NCBI GenBank assembly: GCA_903927685.1
Contig: CAIYOB010000273.1
Location: 1-14,635, forward strand
DNA: 14,635 nucleotides
From: an uncultured Planctomycetaceae bacterium
GTDB lineage: Bacteria > Planctomycetota > Planctomycetia > Pirellulales > Pirellulaceae
Direction: 5' to 3'
The notes under the pieces are model-generated. The model was not told the DNA's origin, made no database searches, and saw only the letters and a program-made list of their open reading frames with translations. Position 1 is the stretch's first letter; every line of letters begins with the position of its first letter. The translations under genes were made by a program, and so were the position numbers. This document shows positions 14,548 through 14,635 of this stretch, one piece after another.

Positions 14548-14635
14548 TCAGCGGGTCGATCTCGAAAATCCGTTTCATCAGCATCACCCAAGTCTGGCTG
14601 GCCCGCGTGCGGGCCGGCGCCGGTTCGGCAGCCGG
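14548..14635 (-). pseudogene. C-terminal fragment of an IS91-type transposase (continues beyond window)
   Basis: Read leftwards from the right edge, the frame encodes an Ala/Pro-rich linker followed by RASQTWVMLMKRIFEIDPLI, then TGA. IS91-family transposases have this near-C-terminal segment (Trp, hydrophobic, Lys-Arg, hydrophobic, Glu-x-Asp-Pro-Leu) just before a final zinc-knuckle starting with Cys-Pro. Here a stop replaces the expected first Cys, so the copy is probably truncated or mutated. The minus strand beyond the stop reads LTFVDEATFW, which may be a residue of the missing end. The rest of the element lies outside the window. It has the same orientation as the remnant at 8532-9250 but represents a different part of the protein. 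Confidence 0.6.

Overview
The window is GC-rich, gene-dense bacterial DNA. It most likely comes from an anaerobic member of the Planctomycetota; this is inferred from protein style (exported proteins with twin-arginine signals, a glycyl radical enzyme, IS91-type remnants), not from a marker gene. No rRNA, tRNA or CRISPR array was found.

Left block (1-2850, minus strand): a redox operon read leftwards, rex -> NuoE/HydC-like subunit -> NuoF/HydB-like subunit, the last running off the left edge. A good promoter (TTGACG, 17 bp, TAAATT) lies before rex. A 24-bp interrupted palindrome overlaps its -10 end and start site, which suggests autorepression by the NADH-sensing repressor Rex. The N-terminal [2Fe-2S] domain on the NuoF-like subunit points to an NAD-dependent, possibly electron-bifurcating, [FeFe]-hydrogenase or a formate dehydrogenase, not to respiratory complex I.

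Middle block (2949-8528, plus strand): a small DUF2007 gene and a small two-helix membrane protein, then a three-gene cluster. The cluster encodes a glycyl radical enzyme carrying an apparent Tat export signal, its radical-SAM activating enzyme with no signal, and a secreted beta-propeller-like protein. The export signal on an oxygen-sensitive radical enzyme whose activase looks cytoplasmic is the most unusual point in the window. Its substrate is unknown.

Scar (8532-10304): a decayed IS91-type (HUH/Y2) transposase on the minus strand, with a one-base frameshift and an in-frame TAG, abuts and has replaced the front half of a clan-A glycoside hydrolase on the plus strand. The hydrolase keeps both catalytic glutamates but has lost its start. 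It may once have belonged to the cluster before it.

Right block (10305-14444, plus strand): after a non-coding stretch with a promoter and a 15-bp tandem repeat come two tightly linked P-loop ATPases. The first is a 416-aa AAA/STAND-like ATPase; the second, 2 bp downstream, is an 855-aa ATPase with winged-helix and TPR regions. A perfect 14-bp stem-loop lies inside the 3' end of the second gene. The right edge (14548-14635) holds the C-terminal tail of another IS91-type transposase in the same orientation as the first, so the ATPase pair is bracketed by IS91-type remnants. It looks like an accessory module of unknown role, possibly defence or signalling.
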